Source of the DNA: Candidatus Hebobacterum abditum
GTDB taxonomy: Bacteria; Armatimonadota; Hebobacteria; Hebobacterales; Hebobacteraceae
Length of the DNA stretch: 64,000 nucleotides
Assembly (NCBI GenBank): GCA_029821875.1
Contig: JALGXW010000009.1
Location: 41,423-105,422 of the forward strand
Direction of reading: 5' to 3'
Part shown: piece after piece, positions 26,357-36,800 of the stretch
How positions within the stretch are numbered: the stretch's first letter is position 1
Layout: each line of letters starts with the position of its first letter
Made by a program: the position numbers and the translations under genes
Notes under the pieces: model-generated
Databases searched by the model: none
Seen by the model: the letters and a program-made list of their open reading frames with translations, nothing else
What the model was told of the DNA's origin: nothing

Positions 26357-29095
26357 ATGCGCGTGAAGTGGGGTGTTGCGGGAGGTCTCGTTGTGCTGAC
26401 CGTCGGTGTGGTCGTGCTCGTGATGGGCGGCCCTGCGCCGATGCAGCAGGCAGAGGCGGCCATCGATCGCTCGACGCCGGGCAGTCTGAGCGTCATCGTG
26501 AAGCCTGGGGAGAAGCTGCGGTCATGTCCCTTGGAACACACAGACGTGGAGGGATGGATCGCGGGTGACGTGGCCCACGTTCGCGTCACTCAGCGATTCG
26601 CCAATCCCTACGACGATCCCATCGAGGCGGTCTACGCATTCCCTCTGCCCGAGAACTCGGCTGTCAACGACATGGAGATGCGAATCGGAGAGCGCACCAT
26701 CCGAGGTGTCATCAAGGAGCGAGATGAGGCCAAGGAGATCTACGAGGAGGCCAAGCGCGCGGGGAAGACGGCCAGCCTCCTGGAGCAGGAGCGCCCCAAC
26801 ATCTTCACTCAGTCGGTCGCCAACATCATGCCGGGAGAGCCGGTAGAGATCACGCTCTGGTATGTGCAGGATCTCCCCTATGACCGCGGTCGCTACGAGT
26901 TCACGTTCCCGATGGTTGTCGGGCCGCGCTACATTCCGGGGCACTCGCTGGAAGGCCCGCACACGGGGGGAGGATGGGCGCCCGATACGGACCGCGTCCC
27001 CGGCGCCTCCCGTATCACGCCGCCCGTGTTGCGCCCGGGCGAGCGGACCGGCCACGACATCTCGCTTACCCTTCATCTCGATCCAGGCGTCCCCGCCCAT
27101 GACGTGAGCAGCAAGTCGCATGACGTCGCTGTGGATTCTTACGGCGACGCCCCGATGATCGTCTCGTTGCCCTCCCACGAGATGATCCCGAACAAGGACT
27201 TCTCGCTCTCCTGGCGGGTGGCGGGAGAGCGCCCGGAGGTCGCGCTGCTGACCCATAGTGATGATCGGTCCGGTTACTTCACCCTCATTCTGCAGCCCAA
27301 GGCCGACTTCGAGCCGAGCGAGATCGCCCCCAAGGAGATGATCTTCTGCCTCGACACCTCTGGGTCGATGAGCGGGGTGCCAATCGAGAAGTCCAAGGAA
27401 GTCGTGAAGCTCTGCCTGCAGGAGATGGGGCCCCATGACACCTTCCAGGTCATCCGCTTCGCCGGAGACTCGTCCACCTTCGCGCCCGAACCCGTCCCGG
27501 CGTCGAGGCGCAACGTCGAGCGGGCGATCGACTTCATCGACGAGCTGCGGGGGAGCGGCGGTACCGAGATGCTCAAGGGCATCGAGGCCAGCCTCGGGAG
27601 TCCACCAGACCCAAAGCGGGTACGGATCGTGGCCTTCCTCACCGACGGCTACATCGGGAACGAGAGTGAGATCCTGGCCCGCATCCAACGGAAGCTCGGG
27701 GAAGCGCGCATCTTCTCGTTTGGCATAGGCTCCTCAGTGAACCGCTATCTGCTGCGCAAGATGGCGGAGATGGGACGCGGAGTGCCGCAGTTCGTGAGAC
27801 AAGACGAGGACCCGGACGCGGCCGTACGGAGCTTCGTGGATCGCATCTCCCGGCCTTACCTGACCGACGTCGAGATCGACTGGGGCGGCCTCGATGTCAG
27901 GGACACCTACCCACCGTACGTGCCCGACCTGTTCGCCGACCAGCCCGTAGTCCTCCATGGTCGCTACGAGCAGCCCGGCGCAGACGCTGTCGCCATCCGT
28001 GGCCGGGTGAGCGGGGAGCCGTGGGAGACGACACTGCAGGCGATCCTCCCGGCCGACCAGTCGGACAATGCGGCCCTCGGTGTGCTCTGGGCACGCGCCT
28101 GCATCGAAGACATGATGGACCAGATGCATGAGGGAGAGGACCCTGAGCTGGTGGCGGCCGTCACCGAACTGGCCATCGCCTACCGGCTCGCATCCCAGTA
28201 CACTTCGTTCGTGGCGGTGGAGGAGAAGGTCGTCAACCGCGGCGGGCAGCAGGTGACGGTTCAGGTGCCCGTGCCAATACCCGAAGGTGTGAGCTACAAG
28301 GGTGTGTTCGGGGACGCGGCGTTGCGGGAGGAGAGCGCATTGGCTATGGCTCCGCCCCCGGCGATGGCCGCGGGTCGAGCTGCGGCCGGAATGGCCGGAG
28401 GCAGGGCAGGCCTCACAAGAGTACGCGCGCCGGCCGCCAAACCGCGGTCGGTTGGAGGCGTCCCTATCGCCACCACGCCTCGCATGTGGGACCCAGACAT
28501 ATCTGGAGGAGTATGGATTGCGCTCGTCACGGGCGAGGCCAACGCAACCTCCGAGGAGACGCTCGGGCATCTGCTGACGGCAGCCAGGACGGCAATCGGC
28601 CTTCCGGTTGGGACTGCCGCGATCCTGACATATGAGCAGATCGAGCAATTGGAGACGACAGAGGACCTGCAAGTGTTGCTGTTGATCGGCTCCGAGAGCG
28701 TCACGCTGAGCGACAAAGCGAAGGAAGTGTTGGTGGCCTACGTTGAGTCGGGCGGGTTCGTGGTCATCGACAGTGGAAGCGATGACTTCCACGAGAGTAT
28801 CGTGCCCGTGTTCGCTCCGCTGACGCGAACCGGCCACCTCGCCACGCTCGGCACGGATCATGAGGTGTTCCGTGATGACTCCATGCCGTTCGTGTTGAGT
28901 CAAGGGTGTCCCGCCGGAGACGAGTCACAGCGTGCGCGGCCCGCCGAGGGCCTCGTCGTCGATGGCCGCCTGGCCGTCTTCGTCAGCAGGGCCAACCTTA
29001 CGGGCGCGTGGCGCGAACCGCCAGATGAATCGACCCGCAACGCGTACCGAATGGGTGTCAACCTCATTGCCTATGGACTGCAGACTGCCTCCTAG
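26357..29095 (+). CDS. Membrane-anchored VIT and von Willebrand factor A domain protein with DUF4159-like C-terminus
   Basis: 912 residues; ATG at 26357 with GAGGAGGGG six bases upstream. A single N-terminal hydrophobic segment (GGLVVLTVGVVVLVMGG) acts as signal or anchor, then a VIT domain (about residues 35-175; VTQRFANPYDDPIEAVYAFP), a VWA domain (about 325-500) with the MIDAS motif FCLDTSGSMSG and FLTDGYIGN, a linker rich in Ala, Gly and Met near residue 660, and a C-terminal Rossmann-like domain (about 720-900; LLIGSESVTLSDKAKEVLVAYVES) resembling DUF4159. Inter-alpha-trypsin-inhibitor-like proteins of this type act in the envelope, usually in protein-protein contact or adhesion. It stands alone, divergent from an amidohydrolase. 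Confidence 0.9.
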   Translation: MRVKWGVAGGLVVLTVGVVVLVMGGPAPMQQAEAAIDRSTPGSLSVIVKPGEKLRSCPLEHTDVEGWIAGDVAHVRVTQRFANPYDDPIEAVYAFPLPENSAVNDMEMRIGERTIRGVIKERDEAKEIYEEAKRAGKTASLLEQERPNIFTQSVANIMPGEPVEITLWYVQDLPYDRGRYEFTFPMVVGPRYIPGHSLEGPHTGGGWAPDTDRVPGASRITPPVLRPGERTGHDISLTLHLDPGVPAHDVSSKSHDVAVDSYGDAPMIVSLPSHEMIPNKDFSLSWRVAGERPEVALLTHSDDRSGYFTLILQPKADFEPSEIAPKEMIFCLDTSGSMSGVPIEKSKEVVKLCLQEMGPHDTFQVIRFAGDSSTFAPEPVPASRRNVERAIDFIDELRGSGGTEMLKGIEASLGSPPDPKRVRIVAFLTDGYIGNESEILARIQRKLGEARIFSFGIGSSVNRYLLRKMAEMGRGVPQFVRQDEDPDAAVRSFVDRISRPYLTDVEIDWGGLDVRDTYPPYVPDLFADQPVVLHGRYEQPGADAVAIRGRVSGEPWETTLQAILPADQSDNAALGVLWARACIEDMMDQMHEGEDPELVAAVTELAIAYRLASQYTSFVAVEEKVVNRGGQQVTVQVPVPIPEGVSYKGVFGDAALREESALAMAPPPAMAAGRAAAGMAGGRAGLTRVRAPAAKPRSVGGVPIATTPRMWDPDISGGVWIALVTGEANATSEETLGHLLTAARTAIGLPVGTAAILTYEQIEQLETTEDLQVLLLIGSESVTLSDKAKEVLVAYVESGGFVVIDSGSDDFHESIVPVFAPLTRTGHLATLGTDHEVFRDDSMPFVLSQGCPAGDESQRARPAEGLVVDGRLAVFVSRANLTGAWREPPDESTRNAYRMGVNLIAYGLQTAS

Positions 29096-29210
29096 GCAGC
29101 GTCGGACCCTAGCCCGTTCTGGTCGGGCAAGAAACGGGGCACTCTGAGACCTCGAGTGACAGTCCTAGTTGGCATGTCATGAGGCCCCGACGCGCGCGTG
29201 GCTCACACTC

Positions 29211-30221
29211 TCAGCTTTGCTGAGAGAACTCCTCCACAAGGACGACGAGGTTCTCGAGCGGGATATCCCGGCCCAGGCTGTGGGTCGGTGCGATGATGAA
29301 CCCGCCGCCAGCGCCCACCTCCCGCAGGAGACGCCTCACCTCCTGCCGCACCCGCTCGGCAGGCTCATCAGGCAGGAGGTGCTGCACGCTCACCCCACCG
29401 TGGAAGGCGATATCGCGTCCATACTCCCGCTTGATCTGGTAGATGTCCATAACATCTGGCTGCACCGGATTGAGGCAGGTCAGGCCGACCTCCACTAGGT
29501 CGGGGATGATCTCGGCGACATCTCCGTCGGAGTGGAGGAAGGTCGTCTTCCCGTGCGAGCGGGCCCTCTCGATCATCCGCGCAAAGCGCGGCTTCACGAA
29601 CTCCCGCCACAGGTGCGGCCCCGTGATCAGGCCGCGCTGTGCTCCCCAGTCATCCCCGAAGCGCACCATGTCGAACTCGAAGCGGCAGGCCTGGTCGATC
29701 AAGGCCAGATTTAGCTCGCAGATGCGGTCCAACAGCTCGTGCGCGAAGCCCGGCCTCTCCACCATGTCCATGAGGAAGTTCTCGATTCCCCGCAAACTCC
29801 AGGCCCGCTCATACAGGCTGAATCCGATCCCCCACGCCACGTATCGGTCGGCCTGCTGGGCCGCCTGCTCCGCGAAGGTGTCGAACAACCCGGGCACATG
29901 AGCCGGCGGGAACTGGTACCCGCTTAGGGTGGGCTCCTTCAGGATCGGCTCTCGCACCATCCCGATCTCGCCGGGCACCGACTCCTCCCACACCACCCCG
30001 AAGGCGTCGGTGTAGTGGCGCTCGTCGACGCGCTCACCGGTCTCCGGGTAGCCAATGCTGACGTGCCCCAGGTGTGGGACGAGGTCCCGGTCGAACTCCG
30101 CATCGCCGGTGAACTCCACCAGCCGCTCGCGCAGCTCTCCCCAGAAACCGAGATCGTAAGGGCAGATGTCGGTGTCCTCATGCGCAAGAGCGCGCGCAAC
30201 TCGGCCCCTCGGTGTCAGCAC
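29211..30221 (-). CDS. Uroporphyrinogen decarboxylase (URO-D) family protein
   Basis: 336 residues from a GTG at 30221 (AGGAGG six bases upstream). The TIM-barrel features TTFLHSDGDVAEIIPDLVE, GLTCLNPVQPDVMDI, IAFHGGVSVQHLLP and the C-terminal GGFIIAPTHSLGRDIPLENL are those of the large URO-D/cobalamin methyltransferase superfamily. It lacks the N-terminal substrate-loop signature of true HemE, and in this kind of genome such paralogues are thought to be methyltransferases or sugar-related enzymes. It lies 10 bases downstream of the MBL-fold gene and is surely co-transcribed with it. Exact role unknown. Confidence 0.85.
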   Translation of the reverse strand: MLTPRGRVARALAHEDTDICPYDLGFWGELRERLVEFTGDAEFDRDLVPHLGHVSIGYPETGERVDERHYTDAFGVVWEESVPGEIGMVREPILKEPTLSGYQFPPAHVPGLFDTFAEQAAQQADRYVAWGIGFSLYERAWSLRGIENFLMDMVERPGFAHELLDRICELNLALIDQACRFEFDMVRFGDDWGAQRGLITGPHLWREFVKPRFARMIERARSHGKTTFLHSDGDVAEIIPDLVEVGLTCLNPVQPDVMDIYQIKREYGRDIAFHGGVSVQHLLPDEPAERVRQEVRRLLREVGAGGGFIIAPTHSLGRDIPLENLVVLVEEFSQQS

Positions 30222-30231
30222 ACTCGACCTC

Positions 30232-30972
30232 CTACCTCGGGCGCCCCCTGCCGGAGATGATCTGCTCCAGGGCCTCGAGTCGCTGGTCGATGTAGCGATG
30301 CCACTGCTCCCGGCTCAGGCGCGGGTCGCCCTCCGGGCTAACCTCGAATACCTGGTCTGGGTGGCCGGGCAGGAAGATGTCCGCCTCCACCGCCTTCATC
30401 CTCTCCGCGCTGGCACGGAATGCCTCCGCATCTCCCGCCCACCGGACCGCCTCGAAGATGAACGGCCCGCAGGAGTCGCCCATGAAGCACAGTCGGTCCT
30501 GTCCCAGCGTGGTCACATACATCCCGCATCCTAGCGTGTGGCCGGCCGCGGCTAAGAACTCGATCTCGGTCTCCCCGAATGTCACGGTTTCACCGGGGCA
30601 GAGCGCCCTTGCGACCTCTGTCTGCTCGGCCAGCCACGGCACATCTCCTGCTCCGATCATGGCCTTCGCACCAGAGAGGCGAACCACTTCGGCCGTATTG
30701 CCCGCATGATCGGCGTGGCCGTGGGTATGCAGGACGGCCACTATCGAGGCCGGATCGACCCCCGCTCGCGCGATCTGTGCGAGGAAGAAATCACGGACGC
30801 GCCTGTCACAGGTGTCGATGAGGACCGGCCCCTCATCTGTGTGCAGGAGATAGGCGCCGAGGCGATAGCTTCCGACATACCATAGGCCGGGAACGATCTC
30901 GGCCGCTTCGGCCTCGTCGCGGTCCTCCCGGCCGGGGTAGTCGTCATCGAACTTCCAGAACCTGAACTGCAT
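30232..30972 (-). CDS. MBL-fold metallo-hydrolase
   Basis: 246 residues from the ATG at 30972 (AAGGAGG about five bases upstream). The zinc motif is VLHTHGHADHAGN (HxHxDH), followed by the downstream ligands in AAGHTLGCGMYV, FMGDSCGPF and LPGHPDQVF. This is a glyoxalase II-like metallo-beta-lactamase fold enzyme, probably a thioesterase, lactonase or phosphodiesterase, in the cytoplasm. It is the first gene of a two-gene unit with the URO-D-like protein. Confidence 0.9.
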   Translation of the reverse strand: MQFRFWKFDDDYPGREDRDEAEAAEIVPGLWYVGSYRLGAYLLHTDEGPVLIDTCDRRVRDFFLAQIARAGVDPASIVAVLHTHGHADHAGNTAEVVRLSGAKAMIGAGDVPWLAEQTEVARALCPGETVTFGETEIEFLAAAGHTLGCGMYVTTLGQDRLCFMGDSCGPFIFEAVRWAGDAEAFRASAERMKAVEADIFLPGHPDQVFEVSPEGDPRLSREQWHRYIDQRLEALEQIISGRGRPR

Positions 30973-31112
30973 GGGGGCCTCCTTCGCGGACGCGTCGCGC
31001 CCGCGGGCGCTCAGGCGAACTCAAGGGACGAGTTCGCACGGCGGGAGCTCGCCTCCTGCCCAATTCGACGCGGCCGAGCCGCATATCCCCCTGATGCCTG
31101 TCGGCCCTGCAG

Positions 31113-31226
31113 CCATCCGGTCTCCGCCGCGAGGAGGCCGACGTAGCGAACGTAGTCCGGCCAAGTGACATCGGCCGGCACGCCGTGGTCGCAGCCGGGG
31201 ATGCAGCCGCCGTCGCGGCGAGCCAT
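31113..31226 (-). pseudogene. C-terminal fragment of a second URO-D family gene
   Basis: In the minus-strand frame of ORF 31011-31418, about 38 residues (GGCIPGCDHGVPADVTW then YVRYVGLLAAETGW) match the C-terminal end characteristic of cobalamin-methyltransferase-type URO-D proteins, which read roughly GGyIPgiDHgVPpDVs..ny.yY. The sequence on both sides is not URO-D-like and the rest of the about 350-residue protein is missing. It is different from the end of the intact URO-D-like gene at 29211, so it comes from another family member. Confidence 0.6.
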
Positions 31227-31600
31227 GATCGCAGTGCTCTGACCCCGGTTGCCAGGCGGCCGATCGGCGCGAGCACACGGTCTGGCATCGGATGCTCTCG
31301 CATCGGCCCTCTCGGCCACCGGCGCCCCCTTGCACCCGAGGGCCGGGATGTTGCCGCGGGAAACAGTGCCGATTTGCACAAGGATGTCCTGGCAAGGGGA
31401 TAGAATGCCAATACTCATGGGGCGCGACGTAGGAGGTGAGGGCGTTGTGAGCCGATCATGGCGACGCTCGGCTTGCTCGTCCCGGGGGCCGCTGAGCTGG
31501 CCTGGTCGCCAGCACTGCCGATGGCAGCGCTCCCGCGCGCGTAGGCCAACCAGTTCTCTCCCAACGTCGCGCAGACGAGGAGCTACGCGCGGAGCGCTCG

Positions 31601-31720
31601 GGCAATCGCCCGACGGAAGTGCGCGAGTATACGATCATCCTGGTGGCCATAGATACGGCCGGCAATCTCTCCGCGCCGTACGATCTCGTTGTCGCCGTGG
31701 ATCAGGACCAGGGGGAGTAA
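31601..31720 (+). pseudogene. C-terminal stub of an Ig/fibronectin-III-like extracellular protein
   Basis: In frame 2 the reading TEVREYTIILVAIDTAGNLS then APYDLVVAVDQDQGE ends at the TAA at 31718-31720. The pattern Y.v.vvAiDtAGNlS.P..v.V is typical of the last strands of Fn3 or bacterial Ig-like domains. There are stops in frame at 31448 and 31493 and no start codon or domain body upstream, so only the tail remains. It lies just upstream of the cyclase operon. Confidence 0.5.
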
Positions 31721-31854
31721 AGGCGCGGGGATCGACAGCGCAAGACTGTCGCAGACAGCCGTGCTGACAGACATAAGCGGGCAGGAGCGCGGCCGAGGGA
31801 CAGAGTTGATTCGGCAGCCTCTGCCGCGCGCGCGTGTCGATGCATAGGACGGGG

Positions 31855-33834
31855 ATGGCCTCACTTCGTCAGCGGGTAATTAGCCGGCGTTTCTGGCGCG
31901 CGGTCCTGGGCCGAGTGGCGATGGTCCTACTGGTCCTGTCTGCCGTGGTCCTGCTTGCCCCCTCGCTTAGCTTCATCGAGTTGCGTGCACTCGATGTGTT
32001 GTACGCTCTGAGGTCAGAACGCGAGCCCGATCCACGCATCGAGCTCATTGACAGCGGCGGCGATCCGAGTGTGTACGACGGCCTGCGGGACCCGCGCGAG
32101 CCGCCCGGGAGCGGGTGTGAGACCCCGAGACTGGCCTATGCTGAGGCAGTGCGCCGTCTGAGCCGATGGGGCGCGAAGGTGATCGTGTTTGATCTGATGT
32201 TCCGCCGGAGTTGCGAGTACGAGGATGAGCAGCTGGCCGAGGCCTTCCGGGAGGCGGGCAACGTCATCGTGGCGGCCACCACCAAGACCAAGCCGGGGGC
32301 GGTCGGGCTGGAAGACCCAGTGACGCCCCTCCACGAGGCGGCGGCAGTTGGTTCTCCGGTAGCGTATCAGGCCCACGAGACTGTACGTTCCGTACCGCTG
32401 TTGGTGCGAGACCGCGACAGCGGCCGGGAATACCGGGCCCTGTGTCTGGAGGCGTTCCAGCGCTTCAAGGGTGCGGGCCGCGCGCAGGCGAAGCTCAGGG
32501 GACGCCGGTGGCTCGTGATGGGCGACCAGAGAGTACCGGTGCTGCCCGGCGAGCAGATCAGCTTGCTGAGTCCCGGCGGCGCGGGCAAGCCCGACGACTC
32601 GAGCGAGAGCGGCGGGGCGGCCTTCGAAGTTGTACGGGGCGACAACGTGGAGGAGATCCCCGGACTCGTGACCTGGAACACCATGTTGCTCAACTGGGTC
32701 GGACCCGAGGGGACGATCCGGCCGCACCATCTGAGCGACTTGCTGGCCATGGACGATGACGTGCGGGGCCGCGAGATGTTCGACGGCAAGGCTGTGATCA
32801 TCGGTCAGATGGACTGGGATGCGCACTGGACGGCGGTCGGAGCCATGCCCGGCCCGGAGGTCCAGGCGAACGCCCTTCACACGCTGATGTCCGGGGACTT
32901 CATACGCCCCATCTCTCCCTGGGCCATGATCGGAGTGCTGCTGGCCTTCAGCCTCGGGACGTCGTTGGCTGTTCGGCGCTTCCGGGGCATGCGCGCCATC
33001 GGCGCCGTGGTCCTCCTCGTGGGCGCGGCGGTTGTGTTGGCCCGTCATCTGCTGGTAGAACGAGGCGTCTGGATGTACCTCTTCTACTGCGAGCTGGGCA
33101 TTGGCCTGACGTGGGGGATGACGGTCGTTGCCGAAAGCGATAAGGTGACGAACCTGTTGACACGGTTTGTCCCGTCCTTCATTGGAAAGCCGGAGGCGCC
33201 AGGGGTGGGGGAGGTCCGCACAATGGACGCCTCGATCCTGTTCTCCGACATCCGTGGCTATACGGGCATCGCCGAGCAGTTATCCGCTGCGGATACGCTG
33301 ACCATGCTCAATACGTACCAGTCCGCCGTCGAAGACGTCATCACCAGGTACGGGGGGACCATCGTGAAGACGCCCGGGGACGCGATCCTCGCCGTCTTCT
33401 GGAAGGACGTGGGAGATCTCAGCCACGCGACTTGCGCCCTCCGGTCGGGTGAAGAGATACTCCGTGATCTGCCCGCCATGGGGCGAGCTTGGGAGGCCGT
33501 CGGGGTGAGCCTCAAGATCGGTATTGGGATTGATGCCGGACAGGTGGCCATGGCATTGGTGGGCAAGCGTCATCTCGAGCCGACGGTCATCGGCGACGCT
33601 GTCAACGTGGCCCAGCGGCTGGAGACCCTCACAAAGACTCTGGGGTGCCCGCTCGTGTTCAGCGAGAACGTGCGCGAACGCCTCCGTGAAGACGTAGAGA
33701 CGGTATGCCTAGATGAGCTGACGGTCAGAGGACGGAAGACGCCGCTCCGAGTCTACGGGGTGGCTGGTCCGGACGGCCTCTGGCACGGTCTCGAGAAGAG
33801 TGTTGATCTTGCCGGGAAGGAGAAGACGGAATGA
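31855..33834 (+). CDS. CHASE2 domain class III adenylate/guanylate cyclase
   Basis: About 659 residues from the ATG at 31855 (AGGA five bases upstream; GTG 31834 and ATG 31840 are alternatives). Layout: a membrane segment (VAMVLLVLSAVVLLAP), a periplasmic CHASE2 sensor (about 40-340; IELRALDVLYALRSE, AKVIVFDLMFRR), three membrane helices (about 350-430) and a cytoplasmic cyclase domain (about 455-640). The cyclase has the metal Asp in ASILFSDIRGYTGIAEQL, GTIVKTPGDAILAVF, and the transition-state Asn/Arg in GDAVNVAQRLETL, so it should be active; adenine specificity is likely but not certain. Its TGA overlaps the ATG of the FecR-TPR gene by four bases (ATGA), so the sensor and the envelope protein are translationally coupled. 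Confidence 0.93.
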   Translation: MASLRQRVISRRFWRAVLGRVAMVLLVLSAVVLLAPSLSFIELRALDVLYALRSEREPDPRIELIDSGGDPSVYDGLRDPREPPGSGCETPRLAYAEAVRRLSRWGAKVIVFDLMFRRSCEYEDEQLAEAFREAGNVIVAATTKTKPGAVGLEDPVTPLHEAAAVGSPVAYQAHETVRSVPLLVRDRDSGREYRALCLEAFQRFKGAGRAQAKLRGRRWLVMGDQRVPVLPGEQISLLSPGGAGKPDDSSESGGAAFEVVRGDNVEEIPGLVTWNTMLLNWVGPEGTIRPHHLSDLLAMDDDVRGREMFDGKAVIIGQMDWDAHWTAVGAMPGPEVQANALHTLMSGDFIRPISPWAMIGVLLAFSLGTSLAVRRFRGMRAIGAVVLLVGAAVVLARHLLVERGVWMYLFYCELGIGLTWGMTVVAESDKVTNLLTRFVPSFIGKPEAPGVGEVRTMDASILFSDIRGYTGIAEQLSAADTLTMLNTYQSAVEDVITRYGGTIVKTPGDAILAVFWKDVGDLSHATCALRSGEEILRDLPAMGRAWEAVGVSLKIGIGIDAGQVAMALVGKRHLEPTVIGDAVNVAQRLETLTKTLGCPLVFSENVRERLREDVETVCLDELTVRGRKTPLRVYGVAGPDGLWHGLEKSVDLAGKEKTE

Positions 33835-36800
33835 GGACTCGACTGCTATTTCGCGCGAGCCCGACTCGTTGGTGCCTGCTCTGGATGGGCTTGGGCTTTC
33901 TCTCCCTCTGCCTGCTGAGCGGCACGGCGCACGCGCGAAAAGCGCGAAAACCGACCTTCACGCTGCAATCCGCTCGCGGCCGGGTCGAGATTCAGACCGG
34001 CGGCAAGGGAGCTTGGCGGGCGATCGGCCGGGGCGTTCGAGAAGCTTCGCCCGGAGACCACATACGCACCGGCTCCAATGGCTCTCTCCACATCGTGACG
34101 AACGATGGGGCACGGATCGCCCTCGGGCCCGAGACCGAGGTCGTTCTTCGAGAGCCGGACCGACCTCGTGGCTGGCGAGTCACTCTCGGGCGCGTATGGG
34201 CCTCCATTACAGGCCGTCAGCGTCTCGAGGTGCGCGCGCCGGGTGCTATCGCGGCCGCGGAGGGGACGACCTTCCAGCTGGAGGTCAGCGAAGACGGCAC
34301 GACGGTGTTGACGGTGGCCGAAGGTACGGTCCAGTTCTTCAATGAGTTGGGCAGCGTGACGGTGCTCGGCTCGCAGCAGAGCACAGCACGGGTCGGTGAG
34401 GCCCCCACGCGCCCTATCGTCGTTGATCCCTCAAGCTTGACCGCATGGGAGGCCAATCTACAGACTCTCATCATCGCCCTGGAGTGCCCCCTGGTGAGCA
34501 CGGACCCAGCGCGGCTGGAGCAGGAGCTTTCCCAAAGACAACAGGCAGTGAAGGACCGTCCGGAGGAGGCCGCGGCCCGCGCCGCCCTGGCGGAGGTGCT
34601 GCTCGACCTGTACCGCACAGATGAAGCCGTGGCCGAGGCCCAGCGGGCGGTGGAGCTCACCCCCGATCAGACCGCCCTCCGCGGCGTGCTCGGATACGCC
34701 TTGCTGCAGGCCGGCCGTCCCGGCGAGGCGGGCGAGCAGTTCTCACTGGCGTCCAAAGCCGAGCCGGATGAGGCACGATGGCAGGTTGGCTTGGCGCTCG
34801 TGGCTCTGGGCCAACGTGATGCCGAACCGGCCGTCGAGCTCCTCCGCCGCGCCGGGGAGTTGGTCCCGGGCGACGCATCGCCCCGGGCGTGCCTTGCCGC
34901 CGCTTACCTGCGTGCCGGCGACCTGGAGAGGGCCGCGGCCTCCGCCTCGGAGGCTGTCAGCCTTGACCCCGAGTCCTCTCTTGCCAACACATACCTCGCC
35001 TATGTCCATCTCGCCCAGGGGAAGACCGACGAAGCTGTCACCAGTGCCAGCAGGGCCGTGAGCGAGGCCCCTCGGTCCGCGCTGGCGCGCGAGGCCCTTG
35101 GCACTGCTCTTATGTTCGCCGGGCAGTTCCCCGATGCGGGGCAAGAGCTTGACCAAGCGCTCGAGCTCAACCCGGCCTCGGCCAGCGCCCATCTGGCACG
35201 AGCGAAACTCCTGGCTGCCGAGGGCGAACTCGAGGTCGCCCTCCAGGAGGCTCAGGTGGCCGTCGCCCTCGACCCGCAGAGCGCGCCGGCTCGCAGCACG
35301 CTGGGACTGCTGTTCCTGCTGAACAAGGACTCGCAACGTGCAGGCCGTCAGTTCGAGCAGGCTCTGGCCGTGGATCCAAGCTTGTCTGAGGCCCGTACCG
35401 GCTGGGGCGCGGTCCTCTTCAGGCGCGGTCGCTTCCGCGAGGCCATGGAACAGCAGAAACTCGCCGTGTCTCTGGACACCGACTCCGCCTCCGCTCAGAA
35501 CAACCTGGGAGGCGTGTATGCGTCATTGGGGCGGATGGACGACGCGATCGACCACTTGGAGCGCGCCATCCAGCTGCAGCCCGGTTGGGGCCTGCCCTAT
35601 GCGAACCTCGCCGTCGTCCACCTGGAGGAGAATCGCTTCCGGGAGGCCCTCGACGCGGGCGAGCGGGCCCTCGCGCTTGGAGAGCGCTCTCCCTTCGTGC
35701 ATACAGTGCTGGCGCGAATCTACATGAGCCAGGGTCGTGCCGGCCGCGCGTTCGCTGAGTTGCGGCAGGCCGTGGCGCTGGATAAGCTGTACCCGCAGGC
35801 GCACTATCAGTTGGCGCAGCTTTACCTCGGTCAGGATAGGTCCCGGGACGCGGTACGGGAGATTGTGGGCTCGGTGATCGCCGATCCTTCCGCCATGCTG
35901 GAGACGAGGCTCTATGCCCGGACCGAGAACACCCTCGCTCTCGGAAGCTATGACCGGTTCCATGATGACGGACACCACAGTGGCCAGGCGAGCGACGGTG
36001 AGCTCAGCTACTTCGGGAGCTGGCTACTGGACGATAATGACGGTTGGCGGGAGGTGAACCAAGACGCGAGGGAGGTGTTCTTCGAGGGGATCGCCGGACA
36101 TCAGTCCCAGCCCGGTCGACAATTCGTCTTCTTCGGCACATTCTTCGACCGCGAGAGCGGCCTGCCCGGGCCGGAGACGGGCGCCTCCCTGGGAGATCCG
36201 GACGACCGGCGAGATTTCTCTGGCTACCAGACCCTCGTTGCCTATCGCGAACAGCTGTCTCCCGCGGTCAAGGGCACTTTCAAGTACTCGTACACTGAGA
36301 GCGACTTTCGTTCCCTGAACCCTGGCAGCATGACCGGAGCGGACACCAACCCGTTCCGCGACCTCAGGAATGAGAGCTCCCGGCACTCGCCGGAGATCCG
36401 TCTGGACGCAGTCGTCAATGGACATTCCTCCCTGAGTGCCGGTTACGCCCGTCTCTCGGACGAGACCAAGTCTTACGGGGTCGCGTCCGTCTTCGACCCC
36501 GGCACGGGTGAGATCATCCCTGCTCCCTTCGGCGTGAAGACCGACTATACGACTGACACGATGTGGCTGGAGGCAGGGACCGACTTCAGTGACCGCTTTC
36601 ACTTGACGCTTGGCGGGTACTGGGGACGGGAGGGAGACGCCTCCCGCGTGGGCTCGCCCAAGGTCGTGGCCCTCTATCGCCCCGATCGCTCCACCTGGTG
36701 GTCGTTTGTGATGAACCCGATCTTCCGGAGCGACGCCTCGGAGTTGGCTCCTGTCGAGGCCCTGGCCGATCCGAAGGGATTGAGCTACCTCAACTTCGGG

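Larger units (their letters stand above)
30973..31854. other. Long non-coding stretch with gene debris
   Basis: About 880 bases without an intact gene between the MBL-fold gene and the cyclase operon. Two short protein-like stubs are embedded in it (31113-31226 minus and 31601-31720 plus); elsewhere the ORFs have no protein character. It looks like DNA decaying after gene loss or rearrangement. Confidence 0.6.

Noticed and set aside
30944-31411. 155-residue minus-strand ORF overlapping the URO-D stub
   Set aside because: Wrong frame for the recognisable stub and composed of Arg/Ala-rich shadow sequence.
31583-31864. 93-residue minus-strand ORF before the cyclase operon
   Set aside because: The plus strand at the same place reads as an Fn3/Ig-like tail with a better protein pattern; the minus frame is its shadow.
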